From Spirosoma pollinicola (GTDB lineage: Bacteria; Bacteroidota; Bacteroidia; Cytophagales; Spirosomataceae): a stretch of 64,000 nucleotides of DNA. The notes beneath the pieces were generated by a model. That model saw nothing but the letters and a program-made list of their open reading frames with translations, ran no database searches and was not told where the DNA came from. The number at the start of each line of letters is the position of its first letter. Position 1 is the stretch's first letter. Shown piece by piece: positions 1-9,243 of the stretch. The stretch is from NCBI RefSeq assembly GCF_002831565.1, contig NZ_CP025096.1:2147027-2211026 (forward strand), in the 5' to 3' direction. The translations under genes were made by a program, and so were the position numbers.

Positions 1-2190
1 TTGATGGTGCTGCTCTTCCTGCGCGACTGGCGCAGTGTGATCATTGTGGTCGTAACCATCCCGATCTCGATTCTGTCGGCGGTGATTATGCTGAATCTGT
101 GCGGACAAACCATCAATATCATGACCCTATCGGGTCTGGCGCTGGCCATCGGAATTCTGGTCGATCAGGCCACGGTGACGATTGAGAATATTCATCAGCA
201 TCTGGAAACCGGCAAGCCCAAAGCGGTGGCGATATGGGATGCCTGTAAGGAAATCGTTTTTCCCGAATTTCTGATTCTGCTGGCGATTCTGGCCGTATTT
301 GCCCCTGCTTTCGTAATGAGTGGTGTGCCGCGTTCCATGTTCCTTCCACTGTCACTCTCGGTTGGCTTTGCCATGATCGCGTCGTTTCTGCTTTCACAAA
401 CATTCGTGCCGGTACTGGCCAACTGGCTGCTGAAAAGCCATCCCGAACACGAAGCCCCGACACTGGCACTGGATGCGCAGGAACGCCATGCCATGCTGGA
501 AGAAGGCGCTCACCCGGTAGCCAACGCCAAAGGATTCGAGAAATTCAAACAGCGGTATTCGACGGTGCTCGAAAAAATCCTGAACCGCCGTGGCTTGATT
601 GTGGGTGGCTATCTGGCAGGTACAATGGCCATTATCGTCGTATGCTTTATGGTGATCGGAACGGATATTTTACCCCACGGCAACAGTCACCAGTTTCAGA
701 TGCGCCTGCGTATTCCCGATGGCACGCGGGTTGAACGCACCGAAACCGCGACCTTGAAAGTACTCGATATTATTAAGGAATCGGTAGGGGCAGATGCGGT
801 AGAAATTTCATCGGCCTATGTTGGCACAGTACCATCCAGCTACGGAACGTCCAACATTTTTGTGTTCAACAGCGGCCCGCACGAGGCTGTTTTACAAGTA
901 TCGTTGAAGGAAGAGCATCCGGTGAAGATGGACGATTTGAAGGAAGATCTCCGGAAACGGATTGCCAAAGCCTTGCCCACGGCCACCATCTCCTTCGAGC
1001 CAATTGAGCTGACTGAAAAGATCATGAGTCAGGGCGCGTCGACGCCTATTGAAGTGACGGTTGCGGCCAAAGACCTGAGCGAAGCAGGCCGATTTGCCAA
1101 CAAGATTCGGGAGCGGATGTTAAAAATTGACTTCCTGCGCGATGTGCAGATTGCCCAGCCACTGGCCTACCCGGTTCTGAAAGTGACGATGAACCGCGAA
1201 CGGGCGGGCCAGTTGGGCGTAACCTCTACGCAGGTCGCCCGGTCGATGGTGGCGGCAACCTCGTCCAGCCGTTTTACCGATAAAAATCTATGGCTCGATG
1301 AATCGAAAGGGCTGGCCTATCAGGTGCAGGTACAGATTCCCGAATATCAGATGAGTAGCGCCAGCGACATTGGCAACATCCCCCTGAAAAGTGGCGAGAT
1401 GCACCCTGTTCTGTCAGACGTAGCCACGTTTTCGGAAGGGACAGCCCCCGGCGAATACGACCGCGCCGGGCCAAACCGGCTTGTAACGATAACGGCCAAC
1501 TTGCAGAAAAAAGACCTTGGCACAGCTCGAAAAGCCGTTGAACAGGCTATCAAAGAAGCGGGTGAGCCGCCCCGTGGTGTGCTGGTCGAACTGGGTGGAC
1601 AAACCACCCTGCTGACCGATACACTGAGCAGTCTGCAAACGGGCTTGCTGGTTGCCATTGTGATTATTTTCCTGTTACTGGCGGCTAACTATCAGTCGTT
1701 CAAATTATCGCTGGTGATTCTGGCCGCCATCCCGGCGGTGGTTGCAGGGGCTTTGCTGATGCTGCTGGCCTGTGGGGCCACGCTCAATCTGCAATCCTAT
1801 ATGGGCCTGATCATGTCGGTGGGGGTATCGGTAGCCAACGCTATTCTGATGGTGACTAATGCCGAGAATCTGCGGCTGGAAATAGGCGACACACGCAAGG
1901 CTGTGGTGCTGGCCGCCAACAGCCGGATTCGCCCTATTCTGATGACCAGTATCGCCATGATTGCGGGCATGGTGCCAATGGCATCGGGACTTGGCGAAGG
2001 GGGTGACCAGATTGCCCCGCTCGGTCAGGCGGTTATTGGCGGATTGATTGCCTCAACGCTGGCGGCTCTGCTGATTTTGCCTTGTGTGTTTACGCAATTC
2101 CAGTCAACTGCCACCACGCAATCGGTATCGCTCGATCCGGATGATCCCGAAAGCAAATTCTATCATCGGGAGCTAAGTCCCAGTGTGTAG
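1..2190 (+). CDS. RND efflux permease, 5'-truncated
   Basis: Inner-membrane permease of a tripartite RND (HAE1/AcrB-like) exporter. The reading frame is open from base 1, so the first ~300 residues (TM1 to TM3 and part of the first porter domain) lie outside the window; the TTG at base 1 is not a start. Visible are the TM4 stretch with GILVDQATVTIEN, a large periplasmic loop around residues 220-550, and the TM7-12 block, ending with a short charged tail. AcrB has two Asp in TM4 and a Lys in TM10 as the proton relay; here the second TM4 Asp is Gln and the TM10 motif reads GVSVANAIL, with Ala at the Lys place. The adaptor gene follows 105 bases downstream on the same strand, so the two probably form one operon, with any outer-membrane factor further upstream. 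Family certain, substrate unknown. Confidence 0.93.
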   Translation: MMVLLFLRDWRSVIIVVVTIPISILSAVIMLNLCGQTINIMTLSGLALAIGILVDQATVTIENIHQHLETGKPKAVAIWDACKEIVFPEFLILLAILAVFAPAFVMSGVPRSMFLPLSLSVGFAMIASFLLSQTFVPVLANWLLKSHPEHEAPTLALDAQERHAMLEEGAHPVANAKGFEKFKQRYSTVLEKILNRRGLIVGGYLAGTMAIIVVCFMVIGTDILPHGNSHQFQMRLRIPDGTRVERTETATLKVLDIIKESVGADAVEISSAYVGTVPSSYGTSNIFVFNSGPHEAVLQVSLKEEHPVKMDDLKEDLRKRIAKALPTATISFEPIELTEKIMSQGASTPIEVTVAAKDLSEAGRFANKIRERMLKIDFLRDVQIAQPLAYPVLKVTMNRERAGQLGVTSTQVARSMVAATSSSRFTDKNLWLDESKGLAYQVQVQIPEYQMSSASDIGNIPLKSGEMHPVLSDVATFSEGTAPGEYDRAGPNRLVTITANLQKKDLGTARKAVEQAIKEAGEPPRGVLVELGGQTTLLTDTLSSLQTGLLVAIVIIFLLLAANYQSFKLSLVILAAIPAVVAGALLMLLACGATLNLQSYMGLIMSVGVSVANAILMVTNAENLRLEIGDTRKAVVLAANSRIRPILMTSIAMIAGMVPMASGLGEGGDQIAPLGQAVIGGLIASTLAALLILPCVFTQFQSTATTQSVSLDPDDPESKFYHRELSPSV

Positions 2191-2295
2191 CCAACATTCG
2201 TATGTATCTCCTGTCCACGTTCAATTGAATCAGACATGCATCTCCCAATCATTAATCGCTCTTTCGCACATTCACCCTTTTGTTCTTTTCTGACG

Positions 2296-3438
2296 ATGAA
2301 ACCGCTAGTAACGCTACTCGGAATTGCCTCCCTTGCCGTTGGGTTTACGGCCTGTTCATCGGCCAGCAGCGACAATAAACCGGCTGCTGCTAAAGAGCCG
2401 GAGGTACAACAGGTTGAAGTAACGGCAGTGCAAGCCTTACAGCCCAGCAACCGGGTTATGTTGCCTGGGGAATTGAAGCCCTGGAACAAGGTAAGCATCT
2501 ACGCCAAAGTAAAAGGTTTTGTGCGCGACATCTCCGTAGACCGGGGCACACTGGTTCGCAAAGGACAGGTGTTGGCCCGACTTGACGCGCCCGAAGTGCT
2601 ATCGGAACTGAGTCAGGCACAGGCGCAGGTTCAGGCGCAGGAAGCTACGCTGGTGGAGCAAACAACCCGTGCCCGTGCCAGCCGATTGACCTATAACCGG
2701 TTGGTGCAAACGGCCAAAATGGAAGGGGCGGTATCAGCCAACGAATTGGATCAGGCACTGGCAAAAATGCAGGGCGACAGCGCGATGGTCGCCGTGGCGC
2801 GGGGAACAGTACAGGCTGCCCGCTCCAACTACCAGGCCAAAACCGAACTGCGGCAATACCTCACCATCACGGCTCCCTTCGACGGCATGGTGATTGAGCG
2901 GAACATCAGCCCCGGTGCGCTGGTTGGCGCGGGCGATAGCGGCAAACCCCTGTTTGTGCTGGAAGACAGCCGCACCTTACGCCTGACCGTCGCCATTCCC
3001 GAAACCTTTGCCAATCAATTACAAACGAAAAGTGCGGTATCCTTCACCGTCAACGCCATGCCTAACCGGCATTTTAATGCAAAACTGGCTCGTTCGGCAG
3101 AGAGTCTGGTGGAAGCCAACCGCGCCATGATGGCCGAATTTGATGTTGTTAATGCCTCCCATGAACTCAAATCGGGCATGTATGCCGAGGTGACAATGCC
3201 CGTTACCCGCTCAGGCAAAACAATGTTTGTACCGACGACATCGGTGGTCAGTTCGAGCGAAAAAATGTTCGTTATTAAAGTGAACGACAACCGGGCGCAA
3301 TGGGTATCGGTGCAGAAAGGTAATGTCGTGGATACGCTGGTGGAAGTATTTGGCGACGTACAGGCGGGTATGCCCATCGTAAAAAAAGCGTCGGAAGAGA
3401 TTCGGGATGGACAAGCCGTGAAGGCAGTGAACATGTAG
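2296..3438 (+). CDS. RND efflux periplasmic adaptor (HlyD/MFP family) lipoprotein
   Basis: Membrane-fusion protein that bridges the RND permease to an outer-membrane channel. I place the start at the ATG at 2296 rather than 2236, because the protein then begins with a short lipoprotein signal ending FTAC at about residue 20; this gives 380 residues. The order is barrel-sandwich half (KVSIYAKVKGFV, with RGTLVRKGQVLARLD), alpha-helical hairpin rich in Gln/Ala (about 90-160), second sandwich half (ITAPFDGMVIERNISPGALV), beta-barrel, and C-terminal membrane-proximal domain. It directly follows the permease, the reverse of the commoner adaptor-permease order. Substrate cannot be read from the sequence. 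Confidence 0.92.
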   Translation: MKPLVTLLGIASLAVGFTACSSASSDNKPAAAKEPEVQQVEVTAVQALQPSNRVMLPGELKPWNKVSIYAKVKGFVRDISVDRGTLVRKGQVLARLDAPEVLSELSQAQAQVQAQEATLVEQTTRARASRLTYNRLVQTAKMEGAVSANELDQALAKMQGDSAMVAVARGTVQAARSNYQAKTELRQYLTITAPFDGMVIERNISPGALVGAGDSGKPLFVLEDSRTLRLTVAIPETFANQLQTKSAVSFTVNAMPNRHFNAKLARSAESLVEANRAMMAEFDVVNASHELKSGMYAEVTMPVTRSGKTMFVPTTSVVSSSEKMFVIKVNDNRAQWVSVQKGNVVDTLVEVFGDVQAGMPIVKKASEEIRDGQAVKAVNM

Positions 3439-3503
3439 ATGGCAGGTGATATCAGTTTCTTAAATCAGCATCCATCCCAACCTGTATCGCCATAGAAAAT
3501 GAT

Positions 3504-4730
3504 TCACTTCGTGCGTATATGTTCGGGGCGCGGTCCCACACCAATTAAATAAGCGGGTAGTCTACGAATAAATGGCACCTGCCGGAATAGCCAGAGAATG
3601 AAGGGAGGAATGACTGCTGGTTTAACAACAGACGCATTGATCAGTCGCTTATGAACAAAAATCTGACCGGTCTGAATCACTCGTACTGGCCATTGTCGTC
3701 GTCGCTGAACACGTGCCAGCTGGTCAATACCTACGCCCCCCTTTTGAAGTGCCGCGGTCAGTTGATTAGCGGTGGCGACGGCATCCTGAACACCCATGTT
3801 AACCCCTACTCCACCCGCTGGCGACATGGCGTGGGCCGCATCCCCAATGCAGAGTAGACCGGGTCGATACCACTGCCGCAATCGGTCAATTTTCACGGTT
3901 AGCAAGCTGATCTGATCCCAGGTTTTCAACTCCTTTACATAGTCATTTACAAAGGGGGCCAGCTTCCGGATATTATCCTGTAAGGCAACAATACCCCGCT
4001 CTTTTATCGACTCATATTGCCCTTTAGGAATGATGTAGCCGCATTGAAAATAATCATGCCGATCAATTAGAACCATAAATTGGCCCGACTTAAAATAGCC
4101 CAGCGACATTTCGCCAAGCGCCGGGTCTTTCGGAATCCGTGTCCAGAGTACATCTACAGGTACGCCAAAATCCTGCACAGAGAGGCCCGCTTTTTCCCGA
4201 ATAATAGACTTTCGTCCATCTGTGCCCACCACCAGATCGGCCCGGATAGTTAGCTCGCCATCGGGCGTGATAGCCTTTACGCCCACAATTTGTTTATTTT
4301 CTTCAATCAAATCAGTAGCTTCTGTTTCCAGATGCAGGTGAAACGTGGGGTACTGTTTCGCTTTGTCGGCTAAAAAATTCAGAAAATCCCATTGAGGCAT
4401 GAAAGCGATAAACTTGCAGTGCGTTGGCAAATGGGCAAAATCGGCGATGGGAATAGTTTTCCCCTCGACTGTTGCCTGAACCGTTCGAAGTTCCTGATGC
4501 GGAAGTTGAAGAAATTCATCTAACAGGCCAAGTTCAACCAGTAATTCCAGCGTTGAGGGATGAATGGTATCGCCCCGAAAATCGCGCAGAAAATCTTTGT
4601 GTTTTTCCAGAACGACGACCTCAACACCGGAACGCGCCAGCAGAAAACCAAGCATCATTCCGGCCGGTCCACCACCTACGATACAGCAGCGAGTCGTTAT
4701 TTTTTCCTGACTTTTCGGAGCCTGTATCAT
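3504..4730 (-). CDS. FAD-dependent monooxygenase (UbiH/PheA-TfdB type)
   Basis: Class A flavoprotein monooxygenase that would hydroxylate an aromatic or similar substrate with NAD(P)H and oxygen. The N-terminal Rossmann motif VGGGPAGMMLGFLLARSG and the following acidic VVLEKH bind FAD; the second FAD signature is GDAAHAMSPAGGVGVNMG near residue 280, and the intervening DG motif (VVGTDGRKS) is present. Start chosen at 4730 (408 residues), since the alternative at 4757 only adds a nine-residue leader. It faces the efflux genes convergently and diverges from the ankyrin gene, so it is probably a single-gene unit. Substrate unknown; the closest style is the hydroxylases of the phenol/aromatic class rather than ubiquinone enzymes, as this phylum uses menaquinone. 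Confidence 0.88.
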   Translation of the reverse strand: MIQAPKSQEKITTRCCIVGGGPAGMMLGFLLARSGVEVVVLEKHKDFLRDFRGDTIHPSTLELLVELGLLDEFLQLPHQELRTVQATVEGKTIPIADFAHLPTHCKFIAFMPQWDFLNFLADKAKQYPTFHLHLETEATDLIEENKQIVGVKAITPDGELTIRADLVVGTDGRKSIIREKAGLSVQDFGVPVDVLWTRIPKDPALGEMSLGYFKSGQFMVLIDRHDYFQCGYIIPKGQYESIKERGIVALQDNIRKLAPFVNDYVKELKTWDQISLLTVKIDRLRQWYRPGLLCIGDAAHAMSPAGGVGVNMGVQDAVATANQLTAALQKGGVGIDQLARVQRRRQWPVRVIQTGQIFVHKRLINASVVKPAVIPPFILWLFRQVPFIRRLPAYLIGVGPRPEHIRTK

Positions 4731-4821
4731 AGACTTTGTATGTTTTAAAAGAAACAATCGGTTTTCTGTTGTTTACCTATCTGGTAGCCACAATTTTCAA
4801 GAAACTCAATACAGATCTATT

Positions 4822-5307
4822 ATGTCTTTTTCCTCAGACCGACCCGAAGACCTACTTTTCGATGCCGCTCGCAAGGGTGATGTTACCTATATACAACAAC
4901 TATTAGATGCCGGTGTTAACGTTAATACGTACAACGACAAAGGTTTTACTCCCTTAATTTTAGCGGCCTATGATGGTCATCTGGAAGCGGCAAAGACACT
5001 TTTGTCCGCCGGGGCCGATGTAGATGTACAGGACGTGAGCGGCAATACGGCCCTGATGGGTGTTTGTTTTAAAGGCTATTCTGAAATTGCTCAACTGCTA
5101 ATCGATCAGGGTGCAGACCTGAATTTACAGAATGGCAATGGTGGTACGGCTTTGATGTTTGCTACATTGTTTGGCCGTAATAAGTTAGTAAAAGTCATGC
5201 TTGACGCTGGCGCCGATACATCCATTCAGGATGTTCGAGGACTTACCGCTCTTGATTTAGCGATACAACAAAACAACGAAGAAGCCTGGCTATTGCTTCG
5301 GGGCTAG
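4822..5307 (+). CDS. Ankyrin repeat protein
   Basis: Small cytoplasmic-looking protein of 161 residues built of about four and a half ankyrin repeats, each with the TPLxxAAxxGHxxxxxxLLxxGAD pattern (for example at residues 38-66 and 71-99). No signal peptide or membrane segment is visible. The family mediates protein-protein contact; no partner can be inferred. It is transcribed divergently from the monooxygenase, with the two start codons about 90 bases apart, and ends convergently with the M16 genes across a hairpin. Confidence 0.9.
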   Translation: MSFSSDRPEDLLFDAARKGDVTYIQQLLDAGVNVNTYNDKGFTPLILAAYDGHLEAAKTLLSAGADVDVQDVSGNTALMGVCFKGYSEIAQLLIDQGADLNLQNGNGGTALMFATLFGRNKLVKVMLDAGADTSIQDVRGLTALDLAIQQNNEEAWLLLRG

Positions 5308-5339
5308 ACTACTGCCAAACCGATGGCGCAAACAGAAAA

Positions 5340-5380
5340 CGGTGCGGTAGTAGCTGAATGAACCGCCTGCTGCCGCACCG
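5340..5380. terminator. Convergent hairpin between ankyrin and M16 genes
   Basis: Arms CGGTGCGG (5340-5347) and CCGCACCG (5373-5380) enclose a 25-base loop that can extend the stem imperfectly. It lies between the converging stop codons of the ankyrin gene and the peptidase gene. No long T-tract follows, so it is only a plausible terminator. Confidence 0.45.
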
Positions 5381-5401
5381 CATCTGTTTCCGGTCAATCA
5401 A

Positions 5402-6796
5402 CTACTTGCTCCCCGACAGTTTACCAGCTGGTTTATAGTCCGTTAACTGACCCTCTACTTTGCTGCGATCTCCCACAACGATCACCGTCATATTCTGTGG
5501 GTTGATGTATTTCTGGGTAACCTGTTGCACTTGGTCCGGCGTAATAGCCATAACGTTTTTAACGTAATTAGTCAGGTAACTTTCATCTAATCCGTGAAAA
5601 TCCACGAACGACAATTGATTAATAATACCCATCGGGCTGGAATTTCTAAGCACAAAAATCCCGGATTCATAATTCTGAATACCCGTTAACTCCGCCTTCG
5701 ACGGGGCCGTACTTCGCAACAGGTTCACTTCTTTCATGATTTCATTCAGCGACGCCCCCGTGTTGGCCGTCGTTACGTCGGCGCGTTCAGTCCAGGTGCC
5801 CCCCCGGTAGTAACTATTGATCGAGCTGTAAGGCGAGTAGGTATACCCTTTGTTTTCCCGGATGTTGCTCGTAATACGCGATCCAAATGAACCACCCAGT
5901 AACGAGTTGGCCACAACCATCGACACGTAGTCTGGCTGCGACGGGTCAAGTATGGGCAGTCCCACGATGAGGGTCGACTGGGGTGCGCTGGGGCGGTCAA
6001 TCAAAGCAAACCCCTTGTTTGTAGATGGTTTGGCAATCGGTATTTCCAGGGCTGGCCCTTTACGCCAGCTACTCAGCGATGTACGAATGGCTTTTTCAAC
6101 GGCACCTTCATCAAATTTACCGGCTACATACACTTGCGTACGCTGCGCTCCAAACTGGGCATCATAGAAACCACGTATTTTGGCCAGATCATAATTGGCA
6201 ATCATCTCTACGGTTGGATAAATCCGACCGTAGGGTTGGTCAGGGTACATAGCGGCTGCAAACTTCTCGTTGGCCTGCGACTGCGGGCGGTCTTTCTGCA
6301 CGGTTAACTGCCGCTTGAGATCCGCTTTCAGCCGGTCGACTTCCGAAGCCGGGAACCGGGGATTCATCAGCACATCGGCCAGCAGGCTCACCAGAGCGGG
6401 CGCATATTCCGACAGCACCGAGCCCGACACCATCATGGCGCTGAAATTAGAACTTATGGATAATGAGCCACCCATCCGGGCTACCTCTTCCGACAGGGCC
6501 TGTGCTGTGCGGGAGGTTGTTCCTTCCTGCATCAACTGGGCCAGCAGGTCGGAGAGCCAGCTTTCGTTGGCTTTTTCGTGCATGTTTCCTGTGCGCACAA
6601 TCATCGTAATGGTTACCTTCGGAACAGTGCCGTAGGGTACCATTGAGGCCTTTAATCCGTTTTCCAGGGTAATCACCTGCCGCTTTGGCAAAATAAAATC
6701 CTTGGGTTTGCCACCTTCAGGCGGGGTTTGTTTCTGAGCCATTACCGAACCCGCCAGTAAGGTTAGGCCCGTGAGCAATAAGAGGATGCGCTTCAT
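5402..6796 (-). CDS. M16 family peptidase-like subunit, catalytically inactive
   Basis: 464-residue member of the pitrilysin/M16 fold with a clear signal peptide (MKRILLLLTGLTLLAGSVMA). It lacks the zinc-binding HxxEH: the equivalent helix reads ESWLSDLLAQLMQEGT, with no His pair. It does retain the C-domain RENKGYTYSPYSS segment, the Arg/Tyr substrate-binding signature found in the non-catalytic partner of two-chain M16 enzymes. It lies 3 bases downstream of the active subunit, so the two are co-transcribed and probably form a periplasmic heterodimer. Peptide substrate unknown. Confidence 0.92.
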   Translation of the reverse strand: MKRILLLLTGLTLLAGSVMAQKQTPPEGGKPKDFILPKRQVITLENGLKASMVPYGTVPKVTITMIVRTGNMHEKANESWLSDLLAQLMQEGTTSRTAQALSEEVARMGGSLSISSNFSAMMVSGSVLSEYAPALVSLLADVLMNPRFPASEVDRLKADLKRQLTVQKDRPQSQANEKFAAAMYPDQPYGRIYPTVEMIANYDLAKIRGFYDAQFGAQRTQVYVAGKFDEGAVEKAIRTSLSSWRKGPALEIPIAKPSTNKGFALIDRPSAPQSTLIVGLPILDPSQPDYVSMVVANSLLGGSFGSRITSNIRENKGYTYSPYSSINSYYRGGTWTERADVTTANTGASLNEIMKEVNLLRSTAPSKAELTGIQNYESGIFVLRNSSPMGIINQLSFVDFHGLDESYLTNYVKNVMAITPDQVQQVTQKYINPQNMTVIVVGDRSKVEGQLTDYKPAGKLSGSK

Positions 6797-6799
6797 GGA

Positions 6800-8188
6800 T
6801 TAATTAGCTTTTTTAACAGGTTCGAGCAACAGGAGCGTGCGATTGGCCGGGCGCAGGTATTCGCGAACGGTGCGCTGAATGAGAGCGGGGGTTATCTTCC
6901 GAAATTCGTCTTCGAGGGAGTTGATTCGATCCGGCTTATTATCGAAAAGGGCAAGCGAAGCCAGCATGTCAGCCCGGCCGAATCCAGAACTGATCTCATC
7001 GTATAGGGTAGACCGGAGCTTTACCCGCGCCAGGTCTAACTGCGCCTGTGTGACACCGTTTTTGTCAATGTCGGCAATGACCTGGTCCAACTGCCGCACG
7101 ACTGAATCGGCAGGTACGGTACTGTCATGAATCAGATCGCCCATCCAAACCATCGGGCCTTTGTAGTTAAACATGTTGCCCAGATAGTTGATACCGCCAG
7201 ATACCGTACTGGTATATCCTTTTTTCTGCACCAGTGCCTGATAGAGCTTACTGTCGTTCCCCTGTAACAGCAACTGATCGAGCAGGCCCATGGCGTAGTA
7301 TTCGGGGGTATTCCGATCCGGCATGTGATAGGCGAATGCCAGTGCGGGTTTAGTTGCCAGCGAATCTTTCTTGATAGCCCGCTTTTCCTTCTGCTGACGG
7401 GGCTCCGAAATATCGGGCTGGGTAGGTAGTTGCACGGATGGAATACCGGCAAAATATTTTTCGACAAAACGCTTAGCCTCGGCGGGTTCAAAGTCGCCTA
7501 CAATTGCCAGAACGGCGTTGTTAGGCACATAATACGTTTTAAAGAATTTCTTTACGTCGTCTAATTTAGCGGCATCGAGGTCTTTAAGATCGCCATAAAA
7601 ATTATGCGCATTATACCAGTTGGTGTTCGCGTACTGCGGCATATCCAGCCACGGAAAACCACCGTAGGGCGCATTGAGTACGTTGACCCGTACTTCACTC
7701 TTCACAACTCCCTGCTGGTTGGTCAGATTATCCTGCGTAATGGCTAATCCCTTCATACGGTCCGCTTCGGCCCATAGGGCGGTTTCCATCTTGTGCGCCG
7801 GGAGCGTTTCAAAATAGTTGGTAAAATCAAAACGAGTGGAGCCGTTCAGAATGCCCCCGTTCTTCTGCACCAACTGAATAAACTCCATTTTCCCTAAATT
7901 CTGCGAGCCCTGAAACATCATATGCTCAAAGAGGTGGGCGAAGCCGGTACGATCTTTCGGCTCAATTCGAAAGCCGATGTTGTAGTACACTGCCGTGGTT
8001 ACGGTTGGACTAGTGTGGTCGGGCGACAACACGACCCGCAATCCATTGGGTAGCTTGTAATAGTCGACTGGAATATCAAACCCGGCAACGGGTGCTTTAG
8101 CGGCTGGTACCGTCTGCCCATAGAGTGCCGGAGTCGTTAATAAAGCCAGCAAAAAGAAGCCGAGAAAGTGGCTTAGTGAGCTGGTCAT
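6800..8188 (-). CDS. M16 family zinc metallopeptidase, active subunit
   Basis: Periplasmic peptidase. The zinc motif HLFEH (HxxEH) lies near residue 85 within RTGFAHLFEHMMFQG, and the distal Glu follows in the helix ending VVKSEVR. The open frame extends to 8236, but the ATG at 8188 gives a conventional signal peptide (MTSSLSHFLGFFLLALLTTPALYGQ) and 462 residues; ATG 8209 is also possible. It is the first gene of a two-gene operon with the inactive partner, the arrangement known for bacterial heterodimeric M16 proteases related to mitochondrial processing peptidase and PqqL-like enzymes. Role (peptide clean-up versus processing) cannot be assigned. Confidence 0.92.
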   Translation of the reverse strand: MTSSLSHFLGFFLLALLTTPALYGQTVPAAKAPVAGFDIPVDYYKLPNGLRVVLSPDHTSPTVTTAVYYNIGFRIEPKDRTGFAHLFEHMMFQGSQNLGKMEFIQLVQKNGGILNGSTRFDFTNYFETLPAHKMETALWAEADRMKGLAITQDNLTNQQGVVKSEVRVNVLNAPYGGFPWLDMPQYANTNWYNAHNFYGDLKDLDAAKLDDVKKFFKTYYVPNNAVLAIVGDFEPAEAKRFVEKYFAGIPSVQLPTQPDISEPRQQKEKRAIKKDSLATKPALAFAYHMPDRNTPEYYAMGLLDQLLLQGNDSKLYQALVQKKGYTSTVSGGINYLGNMFNYKGPMVWMGDLIHDSTVPADSVVRQLDQVIADIDKNGVTQAQLDLARVKLRSTLYDEISSGFGRADMLASLALFDNKPDRINSLEDEFRKITPALIQRTVREYLRPANRTLLLLEPVKKAN

Positions 8189-8303
8189 TTGTACCTTGGT
8201 GAGGAGCATAGTAAAAGAGTTAGTGTTCCTCACCAAGATAAGCCAATTTTCAATTGATCATCAATGTTTTTAGTTAAATGGTAAAACGCATTGATGAAGC
8301 TTA

Positions 8304-9020
8304 CTACTTCCCTCCCGGCCGCGTAGGGCGAACTTCAATCTTACTGGGAAGCGTCCGGGCAGGCATGTGAATAAGATCAGCCACGATCTGCCCAATGTCT
8401 TCGGGTTGAATTTTCCAGGCGTCTTTCTCATTCGGTTCGTGGTCATTGAAATAGGTCGCTACAGAGCCGGGCATGATGGTCGTCACTTTGATCCCTTCGC
8501 TACGCAAATCAAGCATAATGGCCTGCGAGAAACCAACCAGGCCAAATTTACTCGCGTTATAAGCCGCTCCTTTTTCAAAGAAATTCGTACCGGCCAAACT
8601 CGCGATAGAGATAAAATACCCTTCAGTTTGTTTCAACGAAGCCAGCGTGGCTTTTGCCGTATAGAAAACACCCGTGAGGTTAATGTCAATGGTTTCGTGC
8701 CATTGCTCGGGAGTAAGCTCCTGAATTGACGCAAAATGACCTACGCCCGCATTGGCAATCACGTAGTCGAGTTGATGCCATTTGGCCAGTATGGTTGCCA
8801 CAGCCTGCTCCTGGGAGGCCAGATCGCGCACATCGGCGGCAATACCCAGCGCATAGCCGGGTTTGATTTCATTGAGTTTAGCGGCTGCCAGTTCGGCCGC
8901 TACCGACGAACGGCTGGTAATGGCCACTTTAATACCGTCACGAATTAGAACCTCCGCAATGCCGTAGCCAATGCCTTTTGAGCCACCCGTGATGAGTGCA
9001 ATTTTGGTGTTATCTGCCAT
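8304..9020 (-). CDS. SDR family oxidoreductase (FabG-like)
   Basis: Classical short-chain dehydrogenase/reductase of 238 residues, cytoplasmic, NAD(P)-dependent. Cofactor motif TGGSKGIGYGIAEV at the N-terminus, NAG motif (VIANAGVGHF) near residue 90, catalytic Ser in ISIASLAGT, and Tyr/Lys in YNASK. An Arg in TSRS after beta-2 suggests NADP preference. The closest general style is 3-oxoacyl reductase or a general ketone reductase; substrate is not deducible. It stands alone, upstream of and divergent from the GH105 gene. Confidence 0.9.
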   Translation of the reverse strand: MADNTKIALITGGSKGIGYGIAEVLIRDGIKVAITSRSSVAAELAAAKLNEIKPGYALGIAADVRDLASQEQAVATILAKWHQLDYVIANAGVGHFASIQELTPEQWHETIDINLTGVFYTAKATLASLKQTEGYFISIASLAGTNFFEKGAAYNASKFGLVGFSQAIMLDLRSEGIKVTTIMPGSVATYFNDHEPNEKDAWKIQPEDIGQIVADLIHMPARTLPSKIEVRPTRPGGK

Positions 9021-9243
9021 GAATGAAACAACTTTTTAATGAATTAGCGAGTAAATCGCCTGTAAAAACAACCCGGCAACGAACCCGAAAGTTTTGTGCA
9101 GGCTGTTCCTATTTTGAATCTGGCAGGAGGGTACATGATAGAACGCCAGTAGAGTTTGGCAATATTTGGTCTATTATAAACAGCAGTTGTTAATTAACCC
9201 ACCGCAATCCGTATTTCTAAACGCTCGATTTGCAACACCTATC

